NCBI GenBank assembly: GCA_016124795.1 | Contig: WGNB01000027.1 | Span: 1-64,000 of the forward strand | Reading direction: 5' to 3' | Source of the DNA: Rhodopseudomonas sp. | GTDB taxonomy: Bacteria; Pseudomonadota; Alphaproteobacteria; Rhizobiales; Xanthobacteraceae | Length of the DNA stretch: 64,000 bases | Part shown: positions 1 to 12,996 of the stretch, in pieces | Layout of the letters: every line of letters begins with the position of its first letter | Numbering within the stretch: position 1 is the stretch's first letter | Translations under genes and position numbers: made by a program | Notes under the pieces: generated by a model | Told to the model about the DNA's origin: nothing | What the model saw: the letters and a program-made list of their open reading frames with translations, nothing else | The model's database searches: none

Positions 1-87
1 AAATCGGAATTCCCTCTTGGATTCCAATAGCTTACGCCGCCAATTGTCGCGACGGCGTCCGACTGTGAAGTAGCAACGAAAACGAGC

Positions 88-2189
<2,102 letters not shown>

Positions 2190-2205
2190 TTCGCCCAAGG
2201 GTCAT

Positions 2206-2223
2206 GGCCGGGCTCGCCCGGCC
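2206..2223. other. hairpin in atpA-atpG spacer (first)
   Basis: A perfect 7-bp inverted repeat (GGCCGGG / CCCGGCC) encloses a 4-nt CTCG loop, 16 bp after the atpA stop. No T-run follows, so a simple intrinsic terminator is unlikely. It could stabilise or process the mRNA between atpA and atpG. Confidence 0.6.
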
Positions 2224-2260
2224 GTCCCGACGGATTGGGCGCCGAGCCTGCATAAAAGAG

Positions 2261-2283
2261 ATGCCCGGTATAACGCCGGGCAT
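2261..2283. other. hairpin in atpA-atpG spacer (second)
   Basis: A perfect 8-bp inverted repeat (ATGCCCGG / CCGGGCAT) encloses a 7-nt loop (TATAACG), about 45 bp before the atpG start. Together with the hairpin at 2206 it makes a tandem stem-loop spacer of the kind produced by short palindromic intergenic repeats. Neither stem is followed by a U-tract. Confidence 0.6.
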
Positions 2284-2328
2284 GACAGAAAGTAGACGAG
2301 TTGAACGGCTAAGGGCGACTGAGAAACT

Positions 2329-3207
2329 ATGGCCTCACTCAAGGACATGCGCGTTCGCATCGCTTCGACGAAAGCGACGCAAAAAATCACCAAGGCCATG
2401 CAGATGGTGGCGGCGTCGAAATTGCGACGCGCCGAAGTGGCCGCTCATGCCGCGCGGCCCTTCGCCGAACGCATGGACGTCGTGCTCGGCAACATCGCCT
2501 CGGCGGTGGCCGGCAGCGACTCGGCACCGCGCCTTTTGGCCGGTACCGGCTCCAACAAGGTTCATCTGCTGGTGGTCTGCACCGCCGAACGCGGATTGTG
2601 CGGCGCCTTCAATTCGTCGATCGCCCGTCTGGCCCGCGAGCGCGTCAACGCGCTGCTGGCCGAGGGCAAGGACGTCAAGATTCTCTGCGTCGGCCGCAAG
2701 GGTGCCGATCAGCTCCGTCGTCAGTTCGGTCGCCTCATCGTCGAGGTCGTCGAACTTCGCGGCATCAAGCAGGTCGGCTTCGAGCAGGCCCAGATGATCG
2801 CCGACAAGATCGTCGCCCGCTTCGACAACAACGAATTCGATGTCTGCACGCTGTTCTTCTCGCGCTTCAAATCGGTGATCGCGCAGGTCCCGACCGCGCT
2901 GCAGGTCATCCCGCCGGTGTTCGAAAAGACCGCCGAGGCTGCCGGCGCCGCCGCCGGTTACGAATACGAGCCCGACGAGGGCGAAATCCTCTCCGAATTG
3001 TTGCCGCGTAACCTGTCGATCCAGGTGTTCCGCGCGCTCCTTGAGAATGCCGCGTCCGAGCAGGGCGCGCGCATGAGCGCGATGGACAACGCGACCCGCA
3101 ACGCCGGCGAAATGATCCGCAAGCAGACGCTCACTTATAACCGCACGCGCCAGGCGATGATTACCAAGGAACTGATCGAAATCATCTCCGGCGCCGAAGC
3201 GCTTTAA
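2329..3207 (+). CDS. atpG: ATP synthase F1 subunit gamma
   Basis: Central rotor shaft of F1. The 292-residue length and the N-terminal helix with [11 protein letters not shown] and the [15 protein letters not shown] segment are typical of gamma, as is the C-terminal helix ([17 protein letters not shown]). It lies third in the F1 operon, 21 bp before atpD. Confidence 0.97.
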   Translation: MASLKDMRVRIASTKATQKITKAMQMVAASKLRRAEVAAHAARPFAERMDVVLGNIASAVAGSDSAPRLLAGTGSNKVHLLVVCTAERGLCGAFNSSIARLARERVNALLAEGKDVKILCVGRKGADQLRRQFGRLIVEVVELRGIKQVGFEQAQMIADKIVARFDNNEFDVCTLFFSRFKSVIAQVPTALQVIPPVFEKTAEAAGAAAGYEYEPDEGEILSELLPRNLSIQVFRALLENAASEQGARMSAMDNATRNAGEMIRKQTLTYNRTRQAMITKELIEIISGAEAL

Positions 3208-4659
<1,452 letters not shown>

Positions 4660-4683
4660 CGACAAGCAAGCAGGCAATCAGTT

Positions 4684-5094
4684 ATGGCCAATCTTCACTT
4701 CGAACTGGTTTCGCCGCAGAAACTCGTGTTCTCGGGCGAAGTCGATCAGGTCGACGTTCCTGGCGCCGAAGGCGATTTCGGCGTGCTGGCTGGTCATGCG
4801 CCGGCGGTTGCGACCTTGCGCCCGGGTATCCTGACTGTGTTCGTCGGCGGCAAGGCCGAGAAGATCGTCGTGCTCGGCGGTTTCGCGGAAGTTTCCGACA
4901 AGGGTCTGACCGTGCTGGCCGATCTTGCCGAAGCGGTCGACGCGATCGATCGCGGCATGATCGCCGAGCAGATTGGTGAGATGGAACAGCGGGCCGCTAA
5001 AATGGAGCAGGGTAACGAGCTCGACAAGCTGATTACCCGCCTCGATCACTTCAAGCAGATCGACCGCCACCTCACCGGCACCGCGATGCATTGA
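4684..5094 (+). CDS. atpC: ATP synthase F1 subunit epsilon
   Basis: Epsilon subunit of the central stalk, which links gamma to the c-ring and can inhibit ATP hydrolysis. The protein has 136 residues: an N-terminal beta-sandwich ([31 protein letters not shown]) and a helical tail. It is the last gene of the operon; a strong terminator begins 26 bp after its stop. Confidence 0.96.
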   Translation: MANLHFELVSPQKLVFSGEVDQVDVPGAEGDFGVLAGHAPAVATLRPGILTVFVGGKAEKIVVLGGFAEVSDKGLTVLADLAEAVDAIDRGMIAEQIGEMEQRAAKMEQGNELDKLITRLDHFKQIDRHLTGTAMH

Positions 5095-5120
5095 TCGGCT
5101 GACCTCAGCCGCGGAATTTT

Positions 5121-5152
5121 AAAATGGCCGGCTCGACCGGCCATTTTTTTTT
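5121..5152. terminator. bidirectional intrinsic terminator, atpC / rppH
   Basis: A perfect 11-bp stem (AAAATGGCCGG / CCGGCCATTTT) closes a 5-nt loop and runs into a tract of T residues. Because the stem has A residues on its left arm, the same element also ends with a U-tract on the minus strand, so it can terminate both the F1 operon and the convergent rppH gene. Confidence 0.92.
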
Positions 5153-5156
5153 GCGC

Positions 5157-5678
5157 TCAGCCGGCCGCGAATGGTGCGAAGGCCGCCACCACCTGTTCGT
5201 AGGTCTGGCGTTTGAACGGCACGACCAGGTCGGGCAATGATTTGAGTTCGACCCAACGCCAGTCGATGAATTCGGGTTTGTGCTGGCCGCCACCGGGTGT
5301 GGCGATGTCGATTTCGCTGTCGTCGCCGGCAAAGCGCAGCGCGAACCATTTCTGCTTCTGTCCGCGATACTTGCCGCCCCAGGCCTCGCCGACGATGTCG
5401 CGCGGAATATCGTAGGCGATCCAGTCGGCGATCTCGCCCAGTCTCTCGACCGTGCTGACGTTGGTTTCTTCATAGAGTTCGCGCAGCGCGCCAGCGTAAG
5501 GATCTTCGCCTTCGTCGATGCCGCCTTGCGGCATCTGCCAGACATGGGTCGCGTCGACGTGTTCGACCCCGCCTTTGCGGCGGCCGACGAAGATCAGCCC
5601 GGCGCGGTTGAACAGCGCGATGCCGGCGCAAGGGCGATAGGGCAGCGATTCATAAGCAGGCGATTTATCAAAAGGCAT
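5157..5678 (-). CDS. rppH: RNA pyrophosphohydrolase (Nudix)
   Basis: Removes pyrophosphate from the 5' end of triphosphorylated mRNAs, starting RNase E-dependent decay. The 173-residue protein carries a complete Nudix box: [20 protein letters not shown] fits G-x5-E-x7-R-E-U-x2-[23 protein letters not shown] is the typical RppH N-terminus and WQMPQGGID leads into the box. I use the ATG at 5678; a TTG at 5720 would add 14 basic residues without a better ribosome binding site. It converges on atpC and shares its terminator. Confidence 0.93.
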   Translation of the reverse strand: MPFDKSPAYESLPYRPCAGIALFNRAGLIFVGRRKGGVEHVDATHVWQMPQGGIDEGEDPYAGALRELYEETNVSTVERLGEIADWIAYDIPRDIVGEAWGGKYRGQKQKWFALRFAGDDSEIDIATPGGGQHKPEFIDWRWVELKSLPDLVVPFKRQTYEQVVAAFAPFAAG

Positions 5679-5764
5679 GGGCGTCTCGCGAAAGGCGAAA
5701 GGGAAACGGCGACGGGCCAAATGATATATATCGCCGGTCCGCGGCTTTTTGTGACGATCCGGAT

Positions 5765-6994
5765 TTACGACGACTTTGATTTAGCCGTGGCCATCGTGAT
5801 CGGCACCAGTACGAAGCCGCGACTTTCGACGGTCTTGGTCCAGGCGGCAATACGTTTGACCGTGCCGGGCTGTGCGGTGGCCATTCCGATCGCGGTACCG
5901 TTTTCGCGCGCCATTAGTTCGAGCCGGGCGAGGGCGCGGTCGACTTCGACCGGTGTCGGCACTGCATCGAGCAGCATGTCGACCTTGGCGAAAGGCAGGC
6001 TCTGGCTGCCGGCGATTTGGGCGGCGACACTGCGGCCCGAGGCACTGGCATCGACGAAAATCAGGCCGCGTTTGGCGGCTTCCTGCAACACCGGCGTCAG
6101 CGCTGGTTCGTTGGCCGTGAAGCGCGCGCCCATGAAGCTGGAAATCCCGACATAGCCTTTGAACCGGCTCATCAGCCAATGCAGCCGATCGATATTCTGC
6201 GCCGGCGTCAGCGTGGTCAGCAGAGTCTGTGGGCCGGGATCGTTGTTGGGATAGTCGAAGGGCTCCATCGGTGTCTGTAACAGCACCTCATGGCGTGCGC
6301 CGCGGATCCGTTCGGCGAGTTTTTCGATATCGGCGCCGTAAGGCGCCACCGCGAAAGTCACGGCCGGCGGCAACACCGATAGTGCCTCGGCGGTGCCTGA
6401 CGCGCTGATGCCGACGCCGCCGAGAATAATGGCGATCCGCGGCGCGTCCTTGCGGTTCACTGGCAACGGTCGCGGCTCGGCATAAAGCACGGAGGCGCGC
6501 GTGCCGTCGGCGGCGATCTTCGGGATCGCGCCATGACGGTCGACGTCCTGGATCTTGCGTTCGAGCGCCGGGGTGACCTCGGAGTGATGCTCGGCGGGCT
6601 CGCCGGTCTTCTCGCCGGGGTGACCCGGAATGACGACGTTCGTGCTCTTGCCGCTCGAGCCGTCGATGATCGTCACCGTTCGCGAGCCGGGCGGCACCGC
6701 GGCCTTGTCGGCCGCGGGATCGGATTTCACTTCGATACCGTCGTGACGGCGGTGTTCCTTGCCGTCGCCTTCGACCGCGCCGGCTGTCTTGGTGCCGTCG
6801 AGGACCGGCTTGGTTGCCAGCACCACCACCGGCTCGCCGCCGAGCGGATCGTTGACGAACGCCGCCCAGCCCAGCACCACCAGGCCGAACAAGCCCAGCA
6901 GGCCGGCCAGCAGCTGCGGAATGGCAATCGGCAGCTTCCGCCTGGCGGGCTTTTTGTCCTGGCCAAGGGGGGCGTTCAGGTCATCCGATGGCAA
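5765..6994 (-). CDS. divergent polysaccharide deacetylase family protein
   Basis: Membrane-anchored periplasmic protein of the divergent polysaccharide deacetylase family (PF04748, YibQ-like), often linked to cell-envelope processing genes. The 409-residue protein has one N-terminal membrane segment (about 24-46), a Pro/charge-rich linker to about 180, and the NodB-like barrel in the C-terminal half ([62 protein letters not shown]). The position that is often Asp in the first motif reads Gly here, so deacetylase activity is not assured. It lies between rppH and ctpA in an order common in Hyphomicrobiales. Confidence 0.88.
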   Translation of the reverse strand: MPSDDLNAPLGQDKKPARRKLPIAIPQLLAGLLGLFGLVVLGWAAFVNDPLGGEPVVVLATKPVLDGTKTAGAVEGDGKEHRRHDGIEVKSDPAADKAAVPPGSRTVTIIDGSSGKSTNVVIPGHPGEKTGEPAEHHSEVTPALERKIQDVDRHGAIPKIAADGTRASVLYAEPRPLPVNRKDAPRIAIILGGVGISASGTAEALSVLPPAVTFAVAPYGADIEKLAERIRGARHEVLLQTPMEPFDYPNNDPGPQTLLTTLTPAQNIDRLHWLMSRFKGYVGISSFMGARFTANEPALTPVLQEAAKRGLIFVDASASGRSVAAQIAGSQSLPFAKVDMLLDAVPTPVEVDRALARLELMARENGTAIGMATAQPGTVKRIAAWTKTVESRGFVLVPITMATAKSKSS

Positions 6995-7064
6995 TGCCGG
7001 GTCCCTTTCGAATCATCTGCCGATTCTAGCATGCGTGAATTTTCGGCCGGGTTAAGGACATTGC

Positions 7065-7098
7065 ATAAACAAACGGGGCGGCCATGAAGGCCGCCCCG
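7065..7098 (-). terminator. intrinsic terminator after ctpA
   Basis: A perfect 10-bp stem (CGGGGCGGCC / GGCCGCCCCG) with a 5-nt loop. On the minus strand it is followed by GTTTGTTTATG, a T-rich tail. It lies between ctpA and the deacetylase gene, so the latter probably has its own promoter or depends on readthrough. Confidence 0.8.
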
Positions 7099-7126
7099 CA
7101 GGCAGTTTGAGATGGTCGGCCCGGAC

Positions 7127-8476
7127 TCAGTTCGGAACCGGAGCCTTGGCGACGCCGCTGGGCGGGAAGGCCGAGTTCTTGACGGTGCCTTCCAGAAGGT
7201 TGATCGCCATGTGCAGCGCCTTGTCGTTCTTTTCGTCCGGCGGGATGTAGGACTGCGAACCGGTCTGTTCCTTGCCCGGGTCGCCGCTGAGATGACCGCG
7301 CAGCGAAGCCTCGCCTTTGGTCGAGGTATCGGTCTTCGCCTTGATGTCGTCCGGCAGGTCTTGCAGCACCTCGATATCCGGGGTGATGCCCTTGGCCTGG
7401 ATCGACCGACCGGACGGCGTGTAGTAGCGCGCCGTCGTCAGCCGCAGTGCACCGTTGCCCGAGCCGAGCGGAATGATGGTCTGCACCGAGCCCTTGCCGA
7501 ACGAGCGGGTGCCGACCACCGTGACGCGCTTGTGGTCCTGCAAGGCGCCGGCGACGATCTCCGACGCCGAAGCCGAACCGCCGTTGATCAGCACGATCAC
7601 CGGCTTGTGGTTGCTCAGATCGCCCGGGCGAGCGTTGAAGCGCTGGGTTTCCTCGGCGTTGCGGCCGCGGGTCGAGACGATCTCACCCTTGTCCAGGAAC
7701 GCATCCGATACCGAGATCGCCTGATCGAGCAGGCCGCCCGGATTGTTGCGCAAATCGAGGATGTAGCCTTTCAGCTTGTCGTCCGAGACCTTCGCCTTGA
7801 TGTCGGTGAACGCCTTCTTCAGACCGTCGGTGGTCTGCTCGTTGAACTGGGTCATGCGGATATAACCGACGTCGCCGCTTTCGACCTTCGAGCGCACCGC
7901 GCGGACCCGGATCACGTCGCGGGTGATCGAAACCACTACCGGCTTGTCGGTGCCCTTGCGCAGGATGGTGAGCTTGATCTTGGTGTTGACCGGCCCGCGC
8001 ATCTTCTCGACCGCCTGGTTGAGGGTCAGCCCCTGCACCTGGTCGTCGTCGAGCTTGGTGATCAGGTCGTTGGCGAGCACGCCGGCCTTGGCGGCGGGCG
8101 TATCGTCGATCGGCGTCACCACTTTGATCAGGCCGTCTTCCATTGTCACTTCGATGCCGAGGCCGCCGAATTCGCCGCGCGTCTGCACCTGCATGTCGCG
8201 GAAGCTCTTCGGGTCCATGTAGCTCGAGTGCGGATCGAGCGAGGTCAGCATGCCGTTGATCGCGGTTTCGATCAGTTTCTGATCGTCCGGCTTTTCAACG
8301 TAGTCGGCGCGCACGCGCTCAAACACATCGCCGAACAGATTGAGCTGACGGTAGGTATCGGCGACCGCGGCCTTGGCGCTGCCGTCGCCAAAAATCGATT
8401 GCGGTTGAACCGCGATCAGAGTCAGCGCTGCGCCAGTCGCCGCGCCGAGAAGAATGAGGGGGGTCTTGCGCATCAT
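7127..8476 (-). CDS. ctpA: carboxy-terminal processing protease (S41)
   Basis: Periplasmic serine protease that trims C-termini of exported proteins and, in Gram-negatives, cell-wall hydrolases. The 449-residue protein has an N-terminal signal anchor (LILLGAATGAALTLIA), a PDZ domain (about 85-165, with FGGLGIEV) and the S41 catalytic core with the serine in GGSASASEIVAGAL and the lysine in SFGKGSVQT. The ATG at 8476 is preferred because it overlaps the stop of the upstream EnvC-like gene (ATGATG at 8471-8476 on the minus strand), indicating coupling. The pairing of a Ctp protease with an EnvC-type activator suggests joint control of peptidoglycan splitting. Confidence 0.94.
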   Translation of the reverse strand: MMRKTPLILLGAATGAALTLIAVQPQSIFGDGSAKAAVADTYRQLNLFGDVFERVRADYVEKPDDQKLIETAINGMLTSLDPHSSYMDPKSFRDMQVQTRGEFGGLGIEVTMEDGLIKVVTPIDDTPAAKAGVLANDLITKLDDDQVQGLTLNQAVEKMRGPVNTKIKLTILRKGTDKPVVVSITRDVIRVRAVRSKVESGDVGYIRMTQFNEQTTDGLKKAFTDIKAKVSDDKLKGYILDLRNNPGGLLDQAISVSDAFLDKGEIVSTRGRNAEETQRFNARPGDLSNHKPVIVLINGGSASASEIVAGALQDHKRVTVVGTRSFGKGSVQTIIPLGSGNGALRLTTARYYTPSGRSIQAKGITPDIEVLQDLPDDIKAKTDTSTKGEASLRGHLSGDPGKEQTGSQSYIPPDEKNDKALHMAINLLEGTVKNSAFPPSGVAKAPVPN

Positions 8477-9843
8477 CCGCGAACCTTTTCGCCTTCGCCA
8501 GCCGCCCACCATGGGCCTGGATCAACTGGAGTCCCGTCTTTTCGAAACTCGATATAGAGCACCGGTTGGCTGGAACCTGCCGCGAGGATAGCCGCTATGT
8601 GGGATGCATTACCCATCACGGCAACCGGTTCCCCGGCCAGCACGAACTGTCCGAGATCAACTGATATCCGATCCATCCCAGCGAGCAAGACATGATAGCC
8701 ACCGCCGACATTCAGGATCAAGAGTTGGCCATAGGACCGGAACGGCCCGGCATAGACCACCCAGCCGTCAGCCGGCGCGGTGACCTGGGCGCCTGCCCGT
8801 GTGGCCATGGAAATGCCCTTTTCCGTGCCCCCGTTCGGATCCGGCGCGCCAAACGCCTTTAATCGCACGCCATTGACCGGAATTGGAATTTGCCCGCGCA
8901 GCGTCGCGAAAGCGACCGCCGGGGCCATCCGGCCGGGATCGCGAAATGCGGTCAAAGCCGGCCTCGAATCGCTGCGGGCGGCCTCGCGGGCGTCGCGCGT
9001 CGCCGGATTTAGCCCGGCTTCGAGCTTGCCGATCAAATCTTTGAGATTGTCGACCTGTTTGGCCAGATCGGCGGCGTGGCTGCGTTCCGCGGCGAGCGCG
9101 GTTTCGTGCTCGGCCTGCTGCTTCTGGCGCTCGGCGATCAGGGCGGCCATGCGTTTTCGCTCACTGTCGAGCGAGCCGATTTCGCCGCGTAGCCGGTCGC
9201 GTTCGGCGGTGATTCGCTGGCGGACGGCCGCCAGATCGGCCAGATCGTGCGCCAACGCGTCGACCCGACTTCGCATCTCGGGCAATACCGCACCCAGTAC
9301 CATCGCGGTGCGCACGGCCTGCAAGGCGTCTTCCGGCGTTGCGATCAGGGCCGGCGGCGGCCGGTGGCCAATGCGTTGCAAGGCGGCCAGTACTTCGCCG
9401 ATGACGGCGCGGCGGCCGTCGAGCGATTTACGGATGTTGTCTTCGCTTTCGTTGAGCGGCTTGAGCCGGTCCTGGGTGGCGTCGACCTTGGCTTCGACGT
9501 CGCGCACGCGGGCGGCCGTGTCGATCATGTCCTGCGCCAGCTTGCGGCGGTCGGCGCCGATCTGCTCGATCTCGCGCTTGAGCTGGGCTTCCTTATCGGC
9601 GGTTTCGCGCTGGCGGTCGCGCGCAGCCTTGAGTTCATCGTCATGCGCCTTGAGCGCGTCGAGCGTCCGCGATTTATCGCTTGGCTGATTGGTGCCGGCC
9701 TTATCGCCCGGCGGCGTCTCGATTTTGGCCGGCGGGTCCTGCGCCGCCGCCGCGCCGATTCCGCCGCCGAAAAACGGCGCGGCAAGACCCAGCGCCATCA
9801 CCAGAAAGGCGCGCGAATCGGAGACGCTGTTGCGGCGAGTCAT
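8473..9843 (-). CDS. EnvC-like murein hydrolase activator (degenerate M23)
   Basis: Exported 456-residue protein with a signal sequence (VMALGLAAPFFGGG...AAAAQ), a long coiled coil (about 50-300, rich in Lys, Glu, Arg, Ala and Gln) and a C-terminal LytM/M23 fold. In active M23 enzymes the metal site uses an H-x3-D motif and H-x-H; here the corresponding stretches read KGISMATRAGAQV and GGYHVLLAGM, so most zinc ligands are gone. That is the EnvC pattern: a non-catalytic activator of amidases. The ATG at 9843 is chosen since the residues upstream of it in frame do not look like a signal peptide. It is the first gene of the operon with ctpA. Confidence 0.87.
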   Translation of the reverse strand: MTRRNSVSDSRAFLVMALGLAAPFFGGGIGAAAAQDPPAKIETPPGDKAGTNQPSDKSRTLDALKAHDDELKAARDRQRETADKEAQLKREIEQIGADRRKLAQDMIDTAARVRDVEAKVDATQDRLKPLNESEDNIRKSLDGRRAVIGEVLAALQRIGHRPPPALIATPEDALQAVRTAMVLGAVLPEMRSRVDALAHDLADLAAVRQRITAERDRLRGEIGSLDSERKRMAALIAERQKQQAEHETALAAERSHAADLAKQVDNLKDLIGKLEAGLNPATRDAREAARSDSRPALTAFRDPGRMAPAVAFATLRGQIPIPVNGVRLKAFGAPDPNGGTEKGISMATRAGAQVTAPADGWVVYAGPFRSYGQLLILNVGGGYHVLLAGMDRISVDLGQFVLAGEPVAVMGNASHIAAILAAGSSQPVLYIEFRKDGTPVDPGPWWAAGEGEKVRG

Positions 9844-10015
9844 TGCGGTCACGTTACGCCCGCAGGGGTGAACGGCAAGTTCATTCTGCGGCGAATTATG
9901 TCGGCCGATTAAGACCAAGTTGGGACAAGACCGCCACCCTGTTGGGTGTTTAAATCTGCGTTCCTTGCCGCATTACAAATCGTTCATCTCGCTCGCCGCG
10001 CCGCGCGATTCCCGC

Positions 10016-10915
10016 TCAGGAAAAGTCGTAAAGCCTTGCCGGATTGTCGGCCAGAATCGCCTGCTGTTGCGCCGGCGTGGTCCAGTCCAGAAAAACGTCG
10101 CGCAAACGAACGGCGTCCGGCGTCGGACCTTCGGGCCGCGGATGCGGCCAGTCGGTACCCCAGACCAGATTGCCCGGGTTGGCGGCGACCAGAGCATCGT
10201 GAAACGGCCGGGCTTCGTTGTAGTCGGGCGGTGTCGCGCCGAGCCGATAAGTGCCGGACAGTTTGGCCCACATTTTGCCGCTGCCGACCCCGCGCACCAG
10301 CGCCTGAAAGCCGCGATTACCGGTGCCGTGATGATGTTCGAGACGGCCCATGTGATCGACGACGATCGGCACCGGAATGCGCGACAGCTGATTCTGCATC
10401 TCCGGGAGATCGCGGGCGTCGACCCAGAGCTGGACATGCCAGCCCATGTCGGCGAGCTGGCTATAGAACGGCTCGATGTCCTTGAGGCCGACGCCGTTCT
10501 GATAATAAGGCTTGCCGTCGCGGCGGAATTCATTGGCGCGCAGACCGCGTACGCCAGCGGCGTGCCATTCCTTGAGGATCGCCGGCGTCAGTTCGGCGCC
10601 GCCGACCGCGACGCCACGCAGCCGCTTCGGTTCGCGGTGCAGCGCATCGATCATTGCGGCATTGTCGCGGCCATAGGCGCTCGGCTGCACCAGCGCGCCG
10701 CGATCGAAACCAAGCCGGTCGAGCAGCGCGATATAAGCTTCGAGTGGCGCGTCATCCGGCGTGTAGCTGCGCGGCTCGGCATAAGGAAAGCGCGCTGCCG
10801 GGCCGAAGACGTGGCAATGGCAATCGCAGGCGCCACGCGGCAATGTCGGAAAGGAGCGAGCCTGAAGCGTTTCCGCTTCAGGCCCTTTGTTCGTCGATAA
10901 AACGCCGTCGGTCAT
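10016..10915 (-). CDS. amidohydrolase family protein (PDC lactonase-like)
   Basis: TIM-barrel metal-dependent hydrolase of the amidohydrolase-2 group, the group that includes 2-pyrone-4,6-dicarboxylate lactonase. The 299-residue protein shows CDCHCHVFGP near residue 31 (the H-x-H metal motif), VVDHMGR near 187 and GTDWPHPRP near 249 (the catalytic Asp). Its ATG overlaps the stop of the solute-receptor gene (ATGA at 10912-10915), so the two are in one operon. Substrate is not shown by the sequence; a lactone or cyclic acid imported with the receptor is an inference. Confidence 0.87.
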   Translation of the reverse strand: MTDGVLSTNKGPEAETLQARSFPTLPRGACDCHCHVFGPAARFPYAEPRSYTPDDAPLEAYIALLDRLGFDRGALVQPSAYGRDNAAMIDALHREPKRLRGVAVGGAELTPAILKEWHAAGVRGLRANEFRRDGKPYYQNGVGLKDIEPFYSQLADMGWHVQLWVDARDLPEMQNQLSRIPVPIVVDHMGRLEHHHGTGNRGFQALVRGVGSGKMWAKLSGTYRLGATPPDYNEARPFHDALVAANPGNLVWGTDWPHPRPEGPTPDAVRLRDVFLDWTTPAQQQAILADNPARLYDFS

Positions 10916-11898
10916 TTCGGCTCGATACCCGCGAGTTTGGCCGCCTCTTTCATGTTGGCGAAGTCGGCCTTGATGAAGGCGGCAAAGCCTGCCGAAGTCA
11001 TCTGTTCCGGCGTGGCGATTTCCGCGCCCAAGCCTTCAAGCCGGGTGACCGCCGGGCTGCCGGGTTGCAGGCCGGCGGCGATCGCCTTCTGCAATTGCGC
11101 GATGATGGCCGGCGGGGTTTTGGCCGGCGCGACGATGCCGATGTAGCTCTGCGCGGTGAAGTTCTTCACGCCGCCTTCGATGAAGGTCGGAATGTCCGGC
11201 GCCAGCTTGGAACGCTTCGTCGCGGCGATGCCGGCGATATGTGCCTTGCCGCCCTTGTGCAGTTGCAGCGCGGTCGAGAACTCGGTCATCGCGCCGTTGA
11301 CAGTGCCGCTGATCAGGTCGGGCATCATCGCGCCGCCGCCGCGATACGGGACGTGAGTAATATGCGCGCCGGTAGCGGCCTTGAAGCGCTCGAGCGTCAT
11401 ATGGCTCGCCGAACCGATGCCGCTGGTGGCGATGGTCATCGGCGTCTTCTTCGATTGCTCGATGAATTCCGGGATGGTCTTGGCGGTGATCTTGTTCGAG
11501 AGGATCAACGCGTGCGGCACGTAGCTCGACAGCGCCACGGCGGCGAGATCCTTTTCCGGATCGTAACCGAGGTTCTTGTGCATTAGCGGGTTGATGGTCA
11601 TCGGCCCGTTCGAGGCAACGAGCAGCGTGTAGCCGTCGGGATCGGCCTTGGCGACCGCCTGGGCGCCGACGCCGCCGCCGGCGCCACCACGGTTTTCGAC
11701 CACCACGGTCTGCTTGAGCGCCTTGCCCATGACGTCGCCAACCAGGCGGCCGACGATGTCGGCGTTACCGCCCGCGGCGAAAGGCACGATCAGATGGACC
11801 GGGTGGTCGGGGAAGGCGGCGAAAGCGGCGCGCGGCAGCAGGCCGATGGCGGGTATCGCGCCGAGGCCGGCGAGCACAGTACGGCGAGTGATGGTCAT
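10912..11898 (-). CDS. tripartite tricarboxylate transporter receptor (Bug/TctC)
   Basis: Periplasmic solute-binding protein of the Bug (TctC) family, 328 residues. A Tat-type signal (TRRTVLAGLGAIPAIG... ending in AAFAAFP) is followed by the family hallmarks PVHLIVPFAAGGNADIVGR, GAGGGVGAQAVAKADPDGYT and HVPYRGGGAMMPDLISG. The ATG at 11898 is fixed by a good ribosome binding site (GGAGGATTCACC). No TctA/TctB membrane subunits are nearby, so it is an orphan receptor that borrows a permease or acts as a sensor. Coupled to the amidohydrolase and divergent from a LysR gene. Confidence 0.93.
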   Translation of the reverse strand: MTITRRTVLAGLGAIPAIGLLPRAAFAAFPDHPVHLIVPFAAGGNADIVGRLVGDVMGKALKQTVVVENRGGAGGGVGAQAVAKADPDGYTLLVASNGPMTINPLMHKNLGYDPEKDLAAVALSSYVPHALILSNKITAKTIPEFIEQSKKTPMTIATSGIGSASHMTLERFKAATGAHITHVPYRGGGAMMPDLISGTVNGAMTEFSTALQLHKGGKAHIAGIAATKRSKLAPDIPTFIEGGVKNFTAQSYIGIVAPAKTPPAIIAQLQKAIAAGLQPGSPAVTRLEGLGAEIATPEQMTSAGFAAFIKADFANMKEAAKLAGIEPK

Positions 11899-11995
11899 GG
11901 TGAATCCTCCCGGGATTGCTTTGGTTGGAGCCGGCGTTGGATCGCCGGGCCTTGATTCGGCAGCCGTCGCCACGGTGATGCCATTCCGGGCCATG

Positions 11996-12014
11996 ATAGG
12001 GAAGCCTTCCCTAT
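11996..12014. promoter_or_regulatory. perfect palindrome, LysR/receptor divergent promoter
   Basis: ATAGGGAAGCCTTCCCTAT has two perfect 9-bp arms around one central base. It lies between the divergently read receptor operon and the lysR gene and borders an AT-rich stretch (ATTGTCATAATTGATAATAAC) likely to contain promoter elements. An operator for the adjacent LysR protein is the natural guess; no binding data exist here. Confidence 0.6.
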
Positions 12015-12078
12015 TGTCATAATTGATAATAACTATGCGGGGCATCCATCCTGCGAATACCTTGAAAAGCCGGCCGTC

Positions 12079-12990
12079 ATGAACCTCGGGACCCTCGATT
12101 TCAACCTGCTGAAGGTGCTCGACGCGCTGGTGACCGAGCGTAACGTCACCCGGGCGGGCAAGCGGCTCGGCCGGTCGCAGCCGGCGGTGAGCAATGCGCT
12201 GCTGCGGCTTCGGCAGTTGCTGAGCGACGATCTGCTGGTGCGCGGCCCTGGCGGTTTCGTCCTGACGCCCCGCGCGGAAGCGATCGGGGCGCCGCTGCGC
12301 GAGGCGATTGCGCTGATCGAGACCTGTCTGGCCGAGGAGCCGCAGTTCAACCCGGCCAAGGCCGCCGGCGTATTCCGGCTGAGCGTGCCGGACCGGCTGA
12401 GCATCGCGCTGTTGCCGCCGCTGTTCGCGCGGCTGCAAAAGCTGTCGCCGCACATGGCGCTGCAAGTTCAGACCGCCGATCGGCAGCAGGCGATCGATCT
12501 GCTCGAGACCGACCGCACCGATCTGTCGCTCGGCTGGTTCGATGACCTGCCGCCGCATTTTCGCAGTCACGAAATGCTCGAGGACAAACTGTGTTGCGTA
12601 TTCCGGCGCGATCACCCGGTCGCCCGGCGTGGCGCACGTTTCGATATCGAAGCGGTGCTGTCATTTCCGCATCTCATCGTCAGCGCGACCGGCCAGCGCA
12701 CGGCGGTGTTCGACGATCTTTTGCTCCGGCGCGGCCTGCGCCGTCATGCGCTGGTGACGGTGACGAATTTCACTACTGTGCCCGAGCTGCTGCATCGCAG
12801 CGACATGATCGGCGTCTTCACCAAGCTGGCGGCCGACGTCTTTCACAAGTCTTTCGGTCTGGCCCGACGGCCGGTGCCGATCGATGTCGGCAGCATCACC
12901 ACCGATATGATCTGGCATTTGCGTTACGACCGCGACCGCAAGCACGCCTGGTTGCGGCAGCAGATCGAGGCGATCTATCGCGGGCTGTGA
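12079..12990 (+). CDS. LysR family transcriptional regulator
   Basis: 303-residue LysR-type regulator with a winged helix-turn-helix at about 5-65 (LDFNLLKVLDALVTERNVTR, then GRSQPAVSNALLRLRQ) and a periplasmic-binding-like effector domain. The N-terminus resembles the NodD/NahR branch. It is transcribed away from the receptor-amidohydrolase operon across a 180-bp gap with a palindrome, the usual layout for a LysR regulator and its target. It converges with the dienelactone hydrolase gene, 6 bp apart. The effector is unknown. Confidence 0.92.
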   Translation: MNLGTLDFNLLKVLDALVTERNVTRAGKRLGRSQPAVSNALLRLRQLLSDDLLVRGPGGFVLTPRAEAIGAPLREAIALIETCLAEEPQFNPAKAAGVFRLSVPDRLSIALLPPLFARLQKLSPHMALQVQTADRQQAIDLLETDRTDLSLGWFDDLPPHFRSHEMLEDKLCCVFRRDHPVARRGARFDIEAVLSFPHLIVSATGQRTAVFDDLLLRRGLRRHALVTVTNFTTVPELLHRSDMIGVFTKLAADVFHKSFGLARRPVPIDVGSITTDMIWHLRYDRDRKHAWLRQQIEAIYRGL

Positions 12991-12996
12991 GCGCGC

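Noticed and set aside
7112..8557. Plus-strand open frame of 481 codons opposite ctpA
   Set aside because: Shadow of ctpA; no motifs and no ribosome binding site.
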